Source of the DNA: ANME-2 cluster archaeon
Lineage (GTDB): Archaea; Halobacteriota; Methanosarcinia; Methanosarcinales; Methanocomedenaceae
NCBI GenBank assembly: GCA_023544605.1
Contig: JAMJFQ010000002.1
Coordinates: 1 to 43,045, forward strand
Length of the DNA stretch: 43,045 nt
Reading direction: 5' to 3'
Positions 1 to 7,965 of the stretch are shown here, piece after piece. A model generated the notes under the pieces. That model saw only the letters and a list, made by a program, of their open reading frames with translations, did no database searches and was not told where the DNA came from. A program made the position numbers and the translations under genes. Numbering within the stretch: the first letter of the stretch is position 1; each line of letters begins with the position of its first letter.

Positions 1-1
1 C

Positions 2-461
2 TTTTCGTTACTTCATGCACATTGGTGTGAATATAATGGCAAACATATGATTGCAGGCACTGTTCCAAAAATCAGTTATTTTGTTGACACCGACTTTAGG
101 TAAAATCTGTGTGAATCGGTGTTAATCAGTGTCTGGAAATATAAAAAGACACGGATTTCACTGATTAACACAGATTTGTAGTCGTATCTATTTAAGATAT
201 ATTCACTGTATAACTGGATTTTGGTATTGTGCCATGATTGCATACGAAGATAATGCATCCAGGAAGGTCCTTTCAATTGGAGAATTTGATAACGCAACTA
301 CTGAAAATGCAATCATGATCCTCAAAGAGGCACAAGAGCATGTAAGAATATTCAATGCTTCCATTGATACATTAAATACAGGTCGAGGAGCACAATTGTA
401 CCAAAATAAAAAAGATAAAAATGGGGACGCAGAATCAGTTTTTCAAAATTATCAGACGTGA
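2..461 (+). pseudogene. Dead DDE (rve-type) transposase/integrase fragment, split by a MITE
   Basis: If the inserted element (56-233) and one copy of its 9-bp target duplication are removed, an open frame runs from the window edge to 461. It reads HWCEYNGKHMIAYEDNASRK, then GEFDNATTENA, then GRGAQLYQNKKDKNGDAES. This matches the core of integrase-fold transposases found in archaea, where the usual text is EDDASR, then ATTENA, then TDRGSQFYAN and AES.F. The catalytic aspartate expected just before RGSQ is lost (NTGRGAQ). The frame stops soon after AESVFQNYQ, before the last catalytic glutamate, so the gene is dead as well as interrupted. Its 5' part lies outside the window. Family assignment is by motif recall only. 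Confidence 0.7.
56..233. mobile_element. MITE-like palindromic element, copy 1 (IS6-like ends, 9-bp target duplication)
   Basis: This 178-bp non-coding element begins GGCACTGTTCCAAAAATCAG. Its other end, read in reverse complement, begins GGCACAATACCAAAATCCAG, which gives imperfect terminal inverted repeats of about 24 bp. The 9-mer ATGATTGCA occurs exactly on both sides (47-55 and 234-242), a clear target-site duplication. The middle is a long imperfect hairpin (arms 103-134 and 147-177). The ends resemble the IS6/IS26 end GGCACTGTTGCAAA, a family that makes 8-bp duplications. It carries no transposase, so it would be a non-autonomous derivative moved in trans. A second copy lies at 42815-42990. 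Confidence 0.85.
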
Positions 462-651
462 TTTCCCGTCTGCCTGGGCAGATTATATCAATAAATCGGC
501 ACGACATGCGGGACTTACGTACGGAATTGACTACACTCTGACATCAGACGCCAGTTCTGTTACCTTTACCATAACGGGCGTAAGTGAAGAGATCCAATGG
601 TATGTTCTAAAAACGATCATTACTGCCAGAATGGGAATGGCAGGAGTATAA
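421..651 (+). CDS. Unrecognised short ORF, possibly a gene remnant
   Basis: This 76-codon ORF overlaps the end of the dead transposase in another frame. It has no visible Shine-Dalgarno site, and its first dozen codons are probably just the out-of-frame transposase remnant. The rest (from about RRDFPSAWADY to TARMGMAGV) has ordinary protein composition and could be the 3' end of a lost gene. I do not recognise it. Its position between a broken transposase and the 3' end of the cobamide operon suggests decayed DNA. Confidence 0.25.
   Translation: MGTQNQFFKIIRRDFPSAWADYINKSARHAGLTYGIDYTLTSDASSVTFTITGVSEEIQWYVLKTIITARMGMAGV
608..643 (-). terminator. Possible terminator of the cobamide operon
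   Basis: On the minus strand, about 20 nt after the stop of the last operon gene, CTGCCA and TGGCAG pair around a 9-nt loop (623-643). A run of five T follows about 10 nt later (608-612). Archaeal termination relies mainly on the T-run. The spacing between hairpin and T-run is longer than in a classical intrinsic terminator. Confidence 0.35.
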
Positions 652-661
652 GCTGCCTGTG

Positions 662-997
662 TTAGATCTCTTCAAAGGGTGCGCCCATCTCGATCAACAC
701 CTCTCCAAACAATAACTTTTCTATGACCTGGGCAACAAACCTGCGACGTTGATGTTTCTGGATATCCTCGTTCATCCTCAATTCAGAATCGATCTGTACA
801 CGCAGCAGGGCGAACCTCAAGCTTTCCTCATCGTCAATCTCAAGCGCATTCAGCTCTTCAATGAGATACGGCAGGCTATACGGATCATCTATGGCCTTTG
901 CTATCAGTAGTATCTCCTCAGAGAAATTATCAGTATCAACATCCGTCTGTCCCAGTAGTAACCGGAGCGTATCCATAGAACCACTAACCTTTTGCAT
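662..997 (-). CDS. Unknown protein, last gene of the cobamide operon
   Basis: This is a 111-residue acidic, probably all-helical protein with no membrane segment and no motif I recognise. The ATG at 997 has an AAGGA ribosome site 7 nt upstream, inside the end of cobY, and the gap to cobY is only 4 nt, so translation is probably coupled. Acidic leucine-rich helices (EELNALEIDDEES) alternate with a basic patch (HQRRRF) near residue 85. The position suggests a role tied to nucleotide-loop assembly, or a passenger protein such as an adaptor. No enzymatic function can be argued from the sequence. Confidence 0.75.
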   Translation of the reverse strand: MQKVSGSMDTLRLLLGQTDVDTDNFSEEILLIAKAIDDPYSLPYLIEELNALEIDDEESLRFALLRVQIDSELRMNEDIQKHQRRRFVAQVIEKLLFGEVLIEMGAPFEEI

Positions 998-1001
998 GTA
1001 A

Positions 1002-1601
1002 CTATCCTTGGGTTCCCATCAACCTTGAGCATATCTCAAGGTCCTCTACCGTATTTACGTTCACGGCCAGATCGTGGTTGCTTAAAATATAGTTATAGTC
1101 CTCCTGCTCCTCTTGTATATTATCCGCATCCAGGATATTAATACCGGAAGGCACGATCAACTGATTGTCCCTGTTGAACACGGTATCGGGACGCAGGCCC
1201 TTGATCCTGCATACTGACAACAGGTTATAGACCGAAAGGGCAGGTTGGGGAACCGTATGGTACAGGGATATTACCTCATCCAGCAGCTCAGGCGTTATCA
1301 GGGGCAGGTCTGCCATGACGATAAGCACCGGACCTTTGATGCCGGCCTTGGTAATTGCATCCACCATATCATACACATATCCCTCTCCAGGAGTATTGAC
1401 CACATTGACGTCCCGGCCGCAATCCTTTAGCCATTTTACTGTCTCAGGTCCGTTGGAGGATGCCGCCACAAAAACCTTGTCCACGCACCTGGAACCTGCA
1501 ATGGCGTCAAGGACATAATCAATTAATTTCCTGCCATTGATCTCCAGCAGCGGCTTCTCAATGGGCAACTGCATCCTGCTGCCCCGGCCACCCGCCATCA
1601 C
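1002..1601 (-). CDS. cobY: Adenosylcobinamide-phosphate guanylyltransferase (archaeal CobY)
   Basis: CobY transfers GMP from GTP to adenosylcobinamide phosphate, activating it for attachment of the lower ligand. It is the archaeal, non-orthologous replacement of the bacterial CobU transferase activity. The N-terminus MAGGRGSRM is the nucleotidyltransferase signature loop, followed by EKPLLEINGRKLIDYVL. A VMADLPLITPELL stretch near residue 95 is the metal-binding part of the fold. The 199-residue length fits the family. The start is uncertain. The GTG at 1601 overlaps the cobS stop. A CTG at 1613, 9 nt after GGAGG, would give MDALVMAGG, which looks like the start of known CobY proteins. The neighbours cobS and cbiB support the call. 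Confidence 0.92.
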   Translation of the reverse strand: MMAGGRGSRMQLPIEKPLLEINGRKLIDYVLDAIAGSRCVDKVFVAASSNGPETVKWLKDCGRDVNVVNTPGEGYVYDMVDAITKAGIKGPVLIVMADLPLITPELLDEVISLYHTVPQPALSVYNLLSVCRIKGLRPDTVFNRDNQLIVPSGINILDADNIQEEQEDYNYILSNHDLAVNVNTVEDLEICSRLMGTQG

Positions 1602-2386
1602 CAGGGCATCCAGGCTACCAGTCCTCCTGCATAGAACATAAAAATGGTAGTAAGAGCCACCAGGCGTCCCATTTCATGGGCAGTACCCAGGCAATCCCCG
1701 TTCAAACCACCAAAATGCCGGTTCGATACAACAACAACCACGACCGACATTACAATCCCTGTCAACAGGGCTGTAAGTCCTGCAATACCCATAGCAGCCG
1801 TGCAGACCACAGCAGATATGAATAAACTTATGGCGAATTGCTTCGAACCCGTATGATCAGATATCATAGACCCCATTCCCTGATGCAATGGTTTTCCGAA
1901 CCTGGCAGCTGTGAGCATGGAATGTTTGGATATCACCTCAGCGCTGAGCAGTGCAGTACCAAGACCCAACCACCAGAACCCATCAGAATTCATATTCGCA
2001 ATGGCCTGTATGACCACGAACAGCGCCAGGATATAAAAAATTACAACGGCTGCACCTCCCGTACCCAATGCCAGGTCCTTCATGGCTTTGATCTTCTTCT
2101 CCCTGCTTCCGTGAGCGGCAATACCGTCCCCAAAATCAGATATGGCATCAAGATGATGAAATCCTGTCACTATATAGATGGATACAATTACCACCACTGC
2201 AACAACGCCTGGGTAGCCGGGAATAAGAGTAAACACCAGTGTGGCCACTGCCAGCAGAATAAGACCGATGAGAATACCCACAACAGTGGACAGGTATGTA
2301 CGCCTCTGGAACTGTTCCAGGTTGTAAGATCTGCCTGAAGGCAGTGTGGTCAAAAATCCGATGGCTCCCAATATTCCTTCCAGCAA
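1598..2386 (-). CDS. cobS: Adenosylcobinamide-GDP ribazoletransferase (cobalamin synthase)
   Basis: CobS is an integral membrane enzyme that joins adenosylcobinamide-GDP to alpha-ribazole phosphate and forms the cobamide. The protein has the family start GILGAIGFLTTLP, the conserved HHLDAISDFGDGIAAHGSREKKIKAMKD block (about residues 77-105) that binds metal and substrate, and several strongly hydrophobic segments with a late FGGLNGDCLGTAHEMGR motif. Its length, 262 residues, is normal. The only in-frame start candidate is TTG at 2386, directly after the cobZ stop codon, so translation is probably coupled. Its own stop overlaps the cobY start. Confidence 0.94.
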   Translation of the reverse strand: MLEGILGAIGFLTTLPSGRSYNLEQFQRRTYLSTVVGILIGLILLAVATLVFTLIPGYPGVVAVVVIVSIYIVTGFHHLDAISDFGDGIAAHGSREKKIKAMKDLALGTGGAAVVIFYILALFVVIQAIANMNSDGFWWLGLGTALLSAEVISKHSMLTAARFGKPLHQGMGSMISDHTGSKQFAISLFISAVVCTAAMGIAGLTALLTGIVMSVVVVVVSNRHFGGLNGDCLGTAHEMGRLVALTTIFMFYAGGLVAWMPW

Positions 2387-2388
2387 TT

Positions 2389-2919
2389 TTAAAACCCGCT
2401 CCTGGTATACATATTGGAAGATACCCCACCGATAAGTCCTGCGACCACATCGTCCATGAACGGTCCCATCTCCTTGATAATCCCGGGTTTGAGCTTATCG
2501 AACCTGACATACTCGAACATACCTTTGTGTCCTGCAATGTAGGTTGCTATGCTCATTCCCAGCACCTCGTCGCATACTAAAAATGTCAGGTCACGCTCGT
2601 AAGAATCCTGGCTCAAATTGGGCAGCTCACCAGCCTTGCCGGCCTGTTCAAGCTGGACACCCGCATAGATAAGGATACATAGGTTCGGGTCGCTCAGGGC
2701 AATGTCCAGTTCATGTTTGAACACCTCTATGGCCTGCTCTTTCGTTTCAATACCCGGATGGGGTACATACAGTTCCATGGCAGCCGCCAGCAGCACCTCT
2801 TCAGACAGTCCCATCTCAGTAAGGATATTCCTGATATCATGGTCAAATCGCCGGTCTATCTGTGTCGGGCTGTCGCTTTTCTTGGCTAACGGATTGTCTG
2901 AGAGTTTTATGGGAATCAC
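2389..2919 (-). CDS. cobZ: Alpha-ribazole phosphatase, archaeal type (CobZ)
   Basis: CobZ is the archaeal replacement of CobC. It removes the phosphate from alpha-ribazole phosphate or adenosylcobalamin phosphate at the end of nucleotide-loop assembly. The 176-residue protein is soluble and resembles the phosphatidylglycerophosphatase A fold, with conserved stretches VPHPGIETKEQA (near residue 52), GYIAGHKG-like TYIAGHKGMFEYVRFD (about 126-140) and GPFMDDVVAGLIGG near the end. The GTG start at 2919 follows an AAGGA site. The gap to cbiB upstream is 12 nt. Its place between cbiB and cobS agrees with the assignment. Confidence 0.88.
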   Translation of the reverse strand: MIPIKLSDNPLAKKSDSPTQIDRRFDHDIRNILTEMGLSEEVLLAAAMELYVPHPGIETKEQAIEVFKHELDIALSDPNLCILIYAGVQLEQAGKAGELPNLSQDSYERDLTFLVCDEVLGMSIATYIAGHKGMFEYVRFDKLKPGIIKEMGPFMDDVVAGLIGGVSSNMYTRSGF

Positions 2920-2931
2920 TCCGTATCCTTT

Positions 2932-3882
2932 TTACCCTGTTAAGATGTTCACATGCAATAAATATAATACTCCAGAGGCCCCTGCGAACAGCACAAGGGA
3001 AGCCATTCCCACCAGCATGGCGGCCCGTTCGATATCTGCGGCCTCTGGCTGCCTGAGACCTTCACCAATCACATAATGTCCCGGTTTTTCCAGCCTGACC
3101 CCCAGTGCACCGGCCGCTGCAGCCATTGGCCAGCCTGAATTGGGTGATGGGGTAAGGTTGTGGTCACGTACGCATATCTTCACGGCATTTGCAGGACTGC
3201 CAGCAAACAGGGCTGCGGCAGCGATGAACAGCCACGACAGCCTGGCAGGTATCCAGTTCAGGATATCGTCAAGCCTGGCAGAAGGGCGGCCCAGTTCTAT
3301 GAATTCCCTGTTTCTGTATCCCACCATGGAATCCAGGGTATTGACAGCCTTGTACACCAGTGCACCAGGCAGTCCCAATATGAGATAGAACAGCAGCGGG
3401 GAAAGGATGCCGTCCACGAAGTTCTCTGAAATGGACTCGACCACTGCCGAAGATACCTGGTGTTCGTCCAGGTGGGTGGTGTCCCGGCTGACCAGTGCCC
3501 TGAGCTTCTCCTGTGCTTCATCTATCTTACCTGAACGTATCCGGTCCATGATACCGCGGGAGGTGGTCAGGAGCATCCTTACAGAAAAAGTGGATTTCAG
3601 GAAATATGCCAATACCAGCATTGCTGCTGTATCCGGGATAAGGGAAGCTGCCATCACCACAAGCACTCCTGCCAGCAGGGATATTCCCGTCATGACCGCA
3701 ACCATCAAGATTCCCAGAACCGTGCGGTTTTTCATGGGCAGCCCCTTAATATAGGTAATGCCCCGCCCCATCCAGACCACTGGATGAACTGCACCGGGTG
3801 GTTCCCCAAATAAGATATCCATGAAAAATGCCAGCAGCAGCACTTCAATACTTGGGGAGAAGATGAGGGGTATCATGTTCAT
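2932..3882 (-). CDS. cbiB: Adenosylcobinamide-phosphate synthase
   Basis: CbiB attaches (R)-1-amino-2-propanol phosphate, the CobD product, to adenosylcobyric acid. It is a multi-spanning membrane protein. The conserved family text is easy to see: DILFGEPPGAVHPVVWMGR (about residues 22-40), VSRDTTHLDEHQVSSAVVES, SENFVDGILSPLLFY, and NSGWPMAAAAGALGVRLEKPG towards the C-terminus. The 316-residue length is normal. The ATG at 3882 overlaps the cobD stop by 4 nt (ATGA), so the two are translationally coupled, which fits sequential use of the CobD product. Confidence 0.95.
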   Translation of the reverse strand: MNMIPLIFSPSIEVLLLAFFMDILFGEPPGAVHPVVWMGRGITYIKGLPMKNRTVLGILMVAVMTGISLLAGVLVVMAASLIPDTAAMLVLAYFLKSTFSVRMLLTTSRGIMDRIRSGKIDEAQEKLRALVSRDTTHLDEHQVSSAVVESISENFVDGILSPLLFYLILGLPGALVYKAVNTLDSMVGYRNREFIELGRPSARLDDILNWIPARLSWLFIAAAALFAGSPANAVKICVRDHNLTPSPNSGWPMAAAAGALGVRLEKPGHYVIGEGLRQPEAADIERAAMLVGMASLVLFAGASGVLYLLHVNILTG

Positions 3883-5336
3883 AACAGCGGTTCGATCACT
3901 TGTTTCCAGATATGTTTGATATCATCGGGTCTATCTTCACATGCCATCAGTGCTTCCAGTATGGAATTTGCTACATCTGGCCGGTGGACCAGGTCACACC
4001 CTGCACAGCTCCATACCTCTCCCCCGGTCCGACGCTCTACCATATGTCCACCTGTCCTCTCATCCATGCACGGATAAAAGGGGCAAAAACAGAACGTACA
4101 GTCCTGACCCTCAAAGTGGCAAGGGTAATATTCACAATTTGTCCGGCCTGCGATCCTTCCCTGCTGCACTGCTTCATCAATGTTTTTTTGAGCGAGTTCC
4201 TGGCCCCACTGGGCCACTGACTCGCCAAAGGCGTCTACCAACCGCTGGTTCTCTTCACGGGTCCTGACGGCTACCCTGATGTAATCAGGCCCCATACGTT
4301 TGAACGATGCACAGTCCCTAACCAGGATACCCTGGTTACGCATGCGTTCGGTAAGTTCTTCGGAATCCATACCGAATTCCCTTATCTTGATCAGGATGAA
4401 ATTGGTGCTGCTGGTCACAGGATAAAAACCCCTGATGAGTGACAGGTGCTGGGTGAGCCATAGACGCTCCTGTTGTATTAACGCCCTTGAGCGATACAGG
4501 TATGAAGTGTCCTTTGTATGGGTATCCAGCAGCCATGTACCAACTGCTGCCGGGACAGTGCCCATGTTCCAGGGAATCCTGATATTCTCCATCCTTGCTG
4601 CCACGTCTTTGTGTACTATCCCGTATCCGATCCGCATTCCCGGTATGGCAAAGACCTTGGTAAGTGAGCGAATCACGATCACAAAGGGATTATTATCCAC
4701 TATTCCTGCGATACTCTGGGCAGGGTCCGACAATTCGATGAACGCTTCATCCACTACCAGGAATGTCTCGGTCTGCAAGCACCTCTGTGCCAGTCTTTCC
4801 AGGTCAGAACCGGGAATAAGTGTACCTGTGGGGTTATTGGGGTTGCAGATGAATACGGCTTTTGACCTATCGAGCAGGTCTGTTTCTATCTCTCCATCAC
4901 CCTGGTATACTTCCCTGTATTCGATATTTTCAGGTACCCCGCCCATGAGTTTGATACTCAGTTCGTATTCATCAAAAGTGGGCTGCGGTAGTAGTACCGT
5001 ATCTCCTTGCTCCAGAATGGTCTCGGCTATGAGTCTTATCAGCTCGGATGAACCGTTGGTGGGAACAATGTTGTCCGGGGTCACGCCAGCAAAGGCAGCG
5101 GCTGCTTTTTTGAATTCTCTATATCGGTTATCCGGATAATATTCAATATTTTCCAGGGCATCGTTAACGAGCCTTTTGAGCTGGTCTAATTCATACGGGC
5201 CCATGGGGTTGAGATTGGCACTGAAATCAAGCAGTTCATGTCCGCCAAGTTCAATGTTTTCTGCTACCCTGCCACCATGAACACAAGGATTAATGTCAAC
5301 AACGGACTTTCTTATGAATTGGTCAATATTACTCAC
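3879..5336 (-). CDS. cobD: L-threonine-phosphate decarboxylase with C-terminal Cys-rich domain (CobD)
   Basis: Residues 1 to about 360 form a fold-type I PLP enzyme. VHGGR is followed by DFSANLNPMGP, CNPNNPTGT, VVDEAFIELSD and the Schiff-base lysine in SLTKVFAIPGMRIGYG (about K227). It makes aminopropanol phosphate for CbiB. A C-terminal extension (from about residue 385) has many cysteines and histidines in the pattern CEYYPCHFEGQDCTFC, then CPFYPC and CAGC, so it probably binds metal. The 485-residue length and this tail match the Methanosarcina mazei CobD, reported to be both an L-threonine kinase and the decarboxylase. No separate threonine kinase is present here. The GTG start at 5336 lies in a CACACGTGTG palindrome (5334-5343). 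Confidence 0.92.
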   Translation of the reverse strand: MSNIDQFIRKSVVDINPCVHGGRVAENIELGGHELLDFSANLNPMGPYELDQLKRLVNDALENIEYYPDNRYREFKKAAAAFAGVTPDNIVPTNGSSELIRLIAETILEQGDTVLLPQPTFDEYELSIKLMGGVPENIEYREVYQGDGEIETDLLDRSKAVFICNPNNPTGTLIPGSDLERLAQRCLQTETFLVVDEAFIELSDPAQSIAGIVDNNPFVIVIRSLTKVFAIPGMRIGYGIVHKDVAARMENIRIPWNMGTVPAAVGTWLLDTHTKDTSYLYRSRALIQQERLWLTQHLSLIRGFYPVTSSTNFILIKIREFGMDSEELTERMRNQGILVRDCASFKRMGPDYIRVAVRTREENQRLVDAFGESVAQWGQELAQKNIDEAVQQGRIAGRTNCEYYPCHFEGQDCTFCFCPFYPCMDERTGGHMVERRTGGEVWSCAGCDLVHRPDVANSILEALMACEDRPDDIKHIWKQVIEPLL

Positions 5337-5508
5337 ACGTGTGCAATTGTGGGACTATACTCATAACTATTTCGAATTCAAGTTACAACATACCCAATTC
5401 AATTGTTTCAAGAACATAATTTTTTTCGAAAATGGAAAGAGATTTATAGGGAATGGTCAATATCTATCATGGGGAGGTCTTAATTCAGATCTGGAGGAGT
5501 TGAGTAAT

Positions 5509-5904
5509 ATGAAAATTCGAGTTGTAAGTTCTAAAGATGAAATTGATTCGTTAGGTTCTGATGAAGAAATAATTCACCTGGCATTCAGACCATCTAACAA
5601 GGATATATTTTCTCTTGTAAAAGCATGTCCTGACGTAAAAGCAATACACATTCCAAATTCGTATAAAAAAACAGTTTCCAAATCCATCAGGATGTTTTTA
5701 GAAATGCAGGATGTAAAACTGCTGGAAGGGGATGTGTGGGGACACCGTAAGGACATTAATGAATATTACGAAATCAAGAAGAGTGTGATTGACAGGATCA
5801 ACGAACTGAAGAGTGGAGGGTCATCAGAAAAAGACATCCTTAAAAAAATGATGAAAGAGACACGATTGAGTCCCGACCTTCTTGAGTTCATGCTTAAAAC
5901 ATGA
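5509..5904 (+). CDS. DUF1699 family protein
   Basis: This 131-residue protein starts MKIRVVSSKDEIDSL. The frame is open upstream to 5293, but GGAGGAG about 12 nt before the ATG at 5509 and the TATA-like TTTATAGG near 5444 favour this start. The AFRPSNKDIFSLV block and the VWGHRKDINEYYEI block are shared with the paralog at 34883, which identifies the family. DUF1699 is known to me mainly from Methanosarcinales and has no established function. The last 55 residues are charged and helical and are absent from the short paralog. It is divergent from the cobamide operon. Confidence 0.85.
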   Translation: MKIRVVSSKDEIDSLGSDEEIIHLAFRPSNKDIFSLVKACPDVKAIHIPNSYKKTVSKSIRMFLEMQDVKLLEGDVWGHRKDINEYYEIKKSVIDRINELKSGGSSEKDILKKMMKETRLSPDLLEFMLKT

Positions 5905-5922
5905 GAAAAATGGGGAGTATAG

Positions 5923-6029
5923 CGGACCCGCCGCGATTCGAACACGGGTCTGCGGGTATCTTCATTACCGCTTGGGAGGGGCGGTAAATACCGAAGCCCG
6001 CTAGGATATCCTGGCTACCCTACGAGTCC
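5923..6029 (-). tRNA. tRNA-Arg (anticodon TCG) with a 33-nt intron
   Basis: On the minus strand the 7-bp acceptor pairs GGACTCG (5' end at 6029) with CGGGTCC, with discriminator G. The T arm is CCGTG-TTCGAAT-CGCGG. The anticodon stem GCGGG/CCCGC encloses CTTCGG...A, which gives anticodon TCG and reads CGA. Between positions 37 and 38 lies an intron of about 33 nt (about 5958-5990). Its strong hairpin TTACCGC/GCGGTAA gives the bulge-helix-bulge context used by the archaeal splicing endonuclease. No CCA is encoded. The D stem is weak, so a tRNA search program should confirm the exact ends. Confidence 0.85.
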
Positions 6030-6088
6030 GCCACGTACCTTCTTTTATTGCATCCGGAGAGGATGTATTCCCTCTTTACCGAACGAAT

Positions 6089-6100
6089 CCTATAAATAGG
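6089..6100. promoter_or_regulatory. Near-palindromic TATA box serving tRNA-Arg and the HD gene
   Basis: CCTATAAATAGG is almost its own reverse complement (CCTATTTATAGG), so it can act as a TATA box in both directions. To the right, a start site about 25 nt away precedes the HD-domain gene at 6154. To the left, it would start about 40 nt before the tRNA. No other TATA-like site is visible in the 124-bp gap. Confidence 0.55.
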
Positions 6101-6153
6101 TATTCACGACAAAAATCCAAGTTTTTATGTGTTATCTGTACCATTAATCATCC

Positions 6154-7965
6154 ATGCAGCAAGGCAGTACAGTACATGATCCCCTTCACGGGCACGTACA
6201 CATCAACCGGCTGGAATCCCTCCTTGTCGGCACCCGTGAGATGCAACGCCTGCGCCGCATCCAGCAATTGGGGCTTGCCGATATTGCATTTCCGGGGGCC
6301 AACCACACCAGGTATGAGCACAGCATAGGCACCATGCACGTGGCAAATATGATGGCGAAAGCTCTGGGTCTGGAAGAGGTTGATGTGCAGAAGGTCAGGG
6401 TGGCAGCGCTGTTGCACGATGTAGGGCACTCTGCTTTTTCCCATTCTGTGGAGGCCGTACTGGCAAGGAACCCAGGCCTCATGCCGGTGATCGATGGTGA
6501 GCGGTTCTCGAACCACGAAAAGTTCACCAGCCATATTATCAAGCACAATTTTCCCAAATATGACAATATAGCCAGCGAGGTTACGACCGTTTTCGGGCTC
6601 GATGCCAATGAGTTCTTTTCAGACATATCTGCCATAGCTACCGGCAAAATCGATGAGGGGCTCAAACCCTATCTTGCACAGATAGTATCAGGGGATATCG
6701 ATGCAGACCGCATAGATTTCCTGATGCGCGATTCGTACCATACAGGTGTATCCCTGGGATTGATAGATGTGGAGCAGATAGTGGACAGTCTCACTATCCA
6801 CAACGACCGGGTGGTGCTGGGTGGACACGATAGTTATAGTGAGGATATGGCGCTGGCTGCCGCAGAATCCATGCTCATTGCCCGGTCACACCACTATTCA
6901 GCAATCATCCACAATCCTTTGACCCAGAGTGTCCGTACTATGCTGGTGAGAGCACTGGAGGATACCCTGGACAACATGGAAAACCGGCATGATATCGTGC
7001 TTGCCGTATCTGAATTCTTTACGATAATGAACGATGGGGACCTGCTGGAATTTATCAGGCAGCATGGCCCTCCCTCTGCCAACAGCTTGCTCCAGCGCAT
7101 CAGAGAAGGGAGAATATGCCGTACTGCGCTGCGGTTCAACCAGCAATCACTTAAACCGGGTGTCAGGATGGCACTATCAACAATAGCACGCTACGGTGCT
7201 GCCAAGCAGATGTTCGAACAGGAACTGGCCAGGCGCCTCACACAACATTACGGAGTGCCTGTACTGATAGACCTCTCCGTGGCAAGGGGGGTGCCCAAGA
7301 GTACACGTATCCAAAAAGGTGAGGATGAACATTTCCTCTATGACGAATCTGCCCTTGCAAACGGTCTGGTGCGCTCTATCTCACGCCAGATATCACTGTG
7401 TATATTTTCAGATGAGGGGGATGAAGATACGGGGATGGATGCTGGTGATGTTCTTGAAAAGATAGAAGAACTATCTCCGGATCTTTTGCGTTTTATCAGG
7501 TACGAGAAATACCTGAACATTGAAGGGATAATGCTTGTGTTCTATTGTCTTCACAGACTTTTCTCCCAAAAAGATGAACACAAAGTGTTAATACCGCGCA
7601 TCAGGAACATCAGCTGCCTGTACCAGCTGGTACAGGGATTTGCAGAAATTAAACGGCTTAAAGACCTGCTTGATTACCGGTTCCATGACAGGTACGGTTT
7701 TCCCTATTCTGATAGTCTGTTCGAGGATATCCAGAAACTGGTTGCCATGGGGCTGGTGGATGAGGACCTGCGGTATTATGATAAGAGCGGTCACTGGGCC
7801 CAGAGGTACGAGTATGTGCTGACCGGCGATGGAGTGGAATACGGTAAAAATATTGCCCAGTATTATAGCAGGGAAATGGAGCATATTACAGAATACCTGA
7901 CCATGCATAAACATGGGATACCCAGGGATATGGTAAGCATCAATACTAACAGGTATTACAGGTGA
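6154..7965 (+). CDS. HD-domain phosphohydrolase (dNTPase / SAMHD1-like)
   Basis: This is a 603-residue protein of the HD superfamily, which hydrolyses phosphoesters of nucleotides. The N-terminus VHDPLHGHVHINRLE is typical of the dGTPase/SAMHD1-like group. The metal site is H56 in RYEHSIGT, H88-D89 in LLHDVGHSAFSH, and an aspartate in GDIDADRIDFLMRDS near residue 185. The remaining 300 residues are mostly helical, with an acidic stretch (SDEGDEDTGMDAGD, about residue 420) and a possible winged-helix-like end. Substrate cannot be told from the sequence; dNTP triphosphohydrolase is the family expectation. It has its own promoter and does not look like part of an operon. Confidence 0.85.
   Translation: MQQGSTVHDPLHGHVHINRLESLLVGTREMQRLRRIQQLGLADIAFPGANHTRYEHSIGTMHVANMMAKALGLEEVDVQKVRVAALLHDVGHSAFSHSVEAVLARNPGLMPVIDGERFSNHEKFTSHIIKHNFPKYDNIASEVTTVFGLDANEFFSDISAIATGKIDEGLKPYLAQIVSGDIDADRIDFLMRDSYHTGVSLGLIDVEQIVDSLTIHNDRVVLGGHDSYSEDMALAAAESMLIARSHHYSAIIHNPLTQSVRTMLVRALEDTLDNMENRHDIVLAVSEFFTIMNDGDLLEFIRQHGPPSANSLLQRIREGRICRTALRFNQQSLKPGVRMALSTIARYGAAKQMFEQELARRLTQHYGVPVLIDLSVARGVPKSTRIQKGEDEHFLYDESALANGLVRSISRQISLCIFSDEGDEDTGMDAGDVLEKIEELSPDLLRFIRYEKYLNIEGIMLVFYCLHRLFSQKDEHKVLIPRIRNISCLYQLVQGFAEIKRLKDLLDYRFHDRYGFPYSDSLFEDIQKLVAMGLVDEDLRYYDKSGHWAQRYEYVLTGDGVEYGKNIAQYYSREMEHITEYLTMHKHGIPRDMVSINTNRYYR

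Noticed and set aside
421..651. Identity of the short ORF as the end of a large toxin-like protein (FPSAWADY resembles text in Tc-toxin C-termini).
   Set aside because: The resemblance is a few residues only and cannot be supported.
4435..5139. A 234-codon plus-strand frame opposite cobD.
   Set aside because: No recognisable motif and completely covered by cobD.
5334..5343. CACACGTGTG palindrome at the cobD start as an operator.
   Set aside because: A 10-bp palindrome overlapping a start codon is weak evidence. I saw no second copy near other cobamide genes and no cobalamin riboswitch.
5293..5508. A longer start for the first DUF1699 protein.
   Set aside because: The extra 72 residues are unlike the paralog, overlap the divergent cobD start, and the good ribosome site and TATA box belong to the ATG at 5509.
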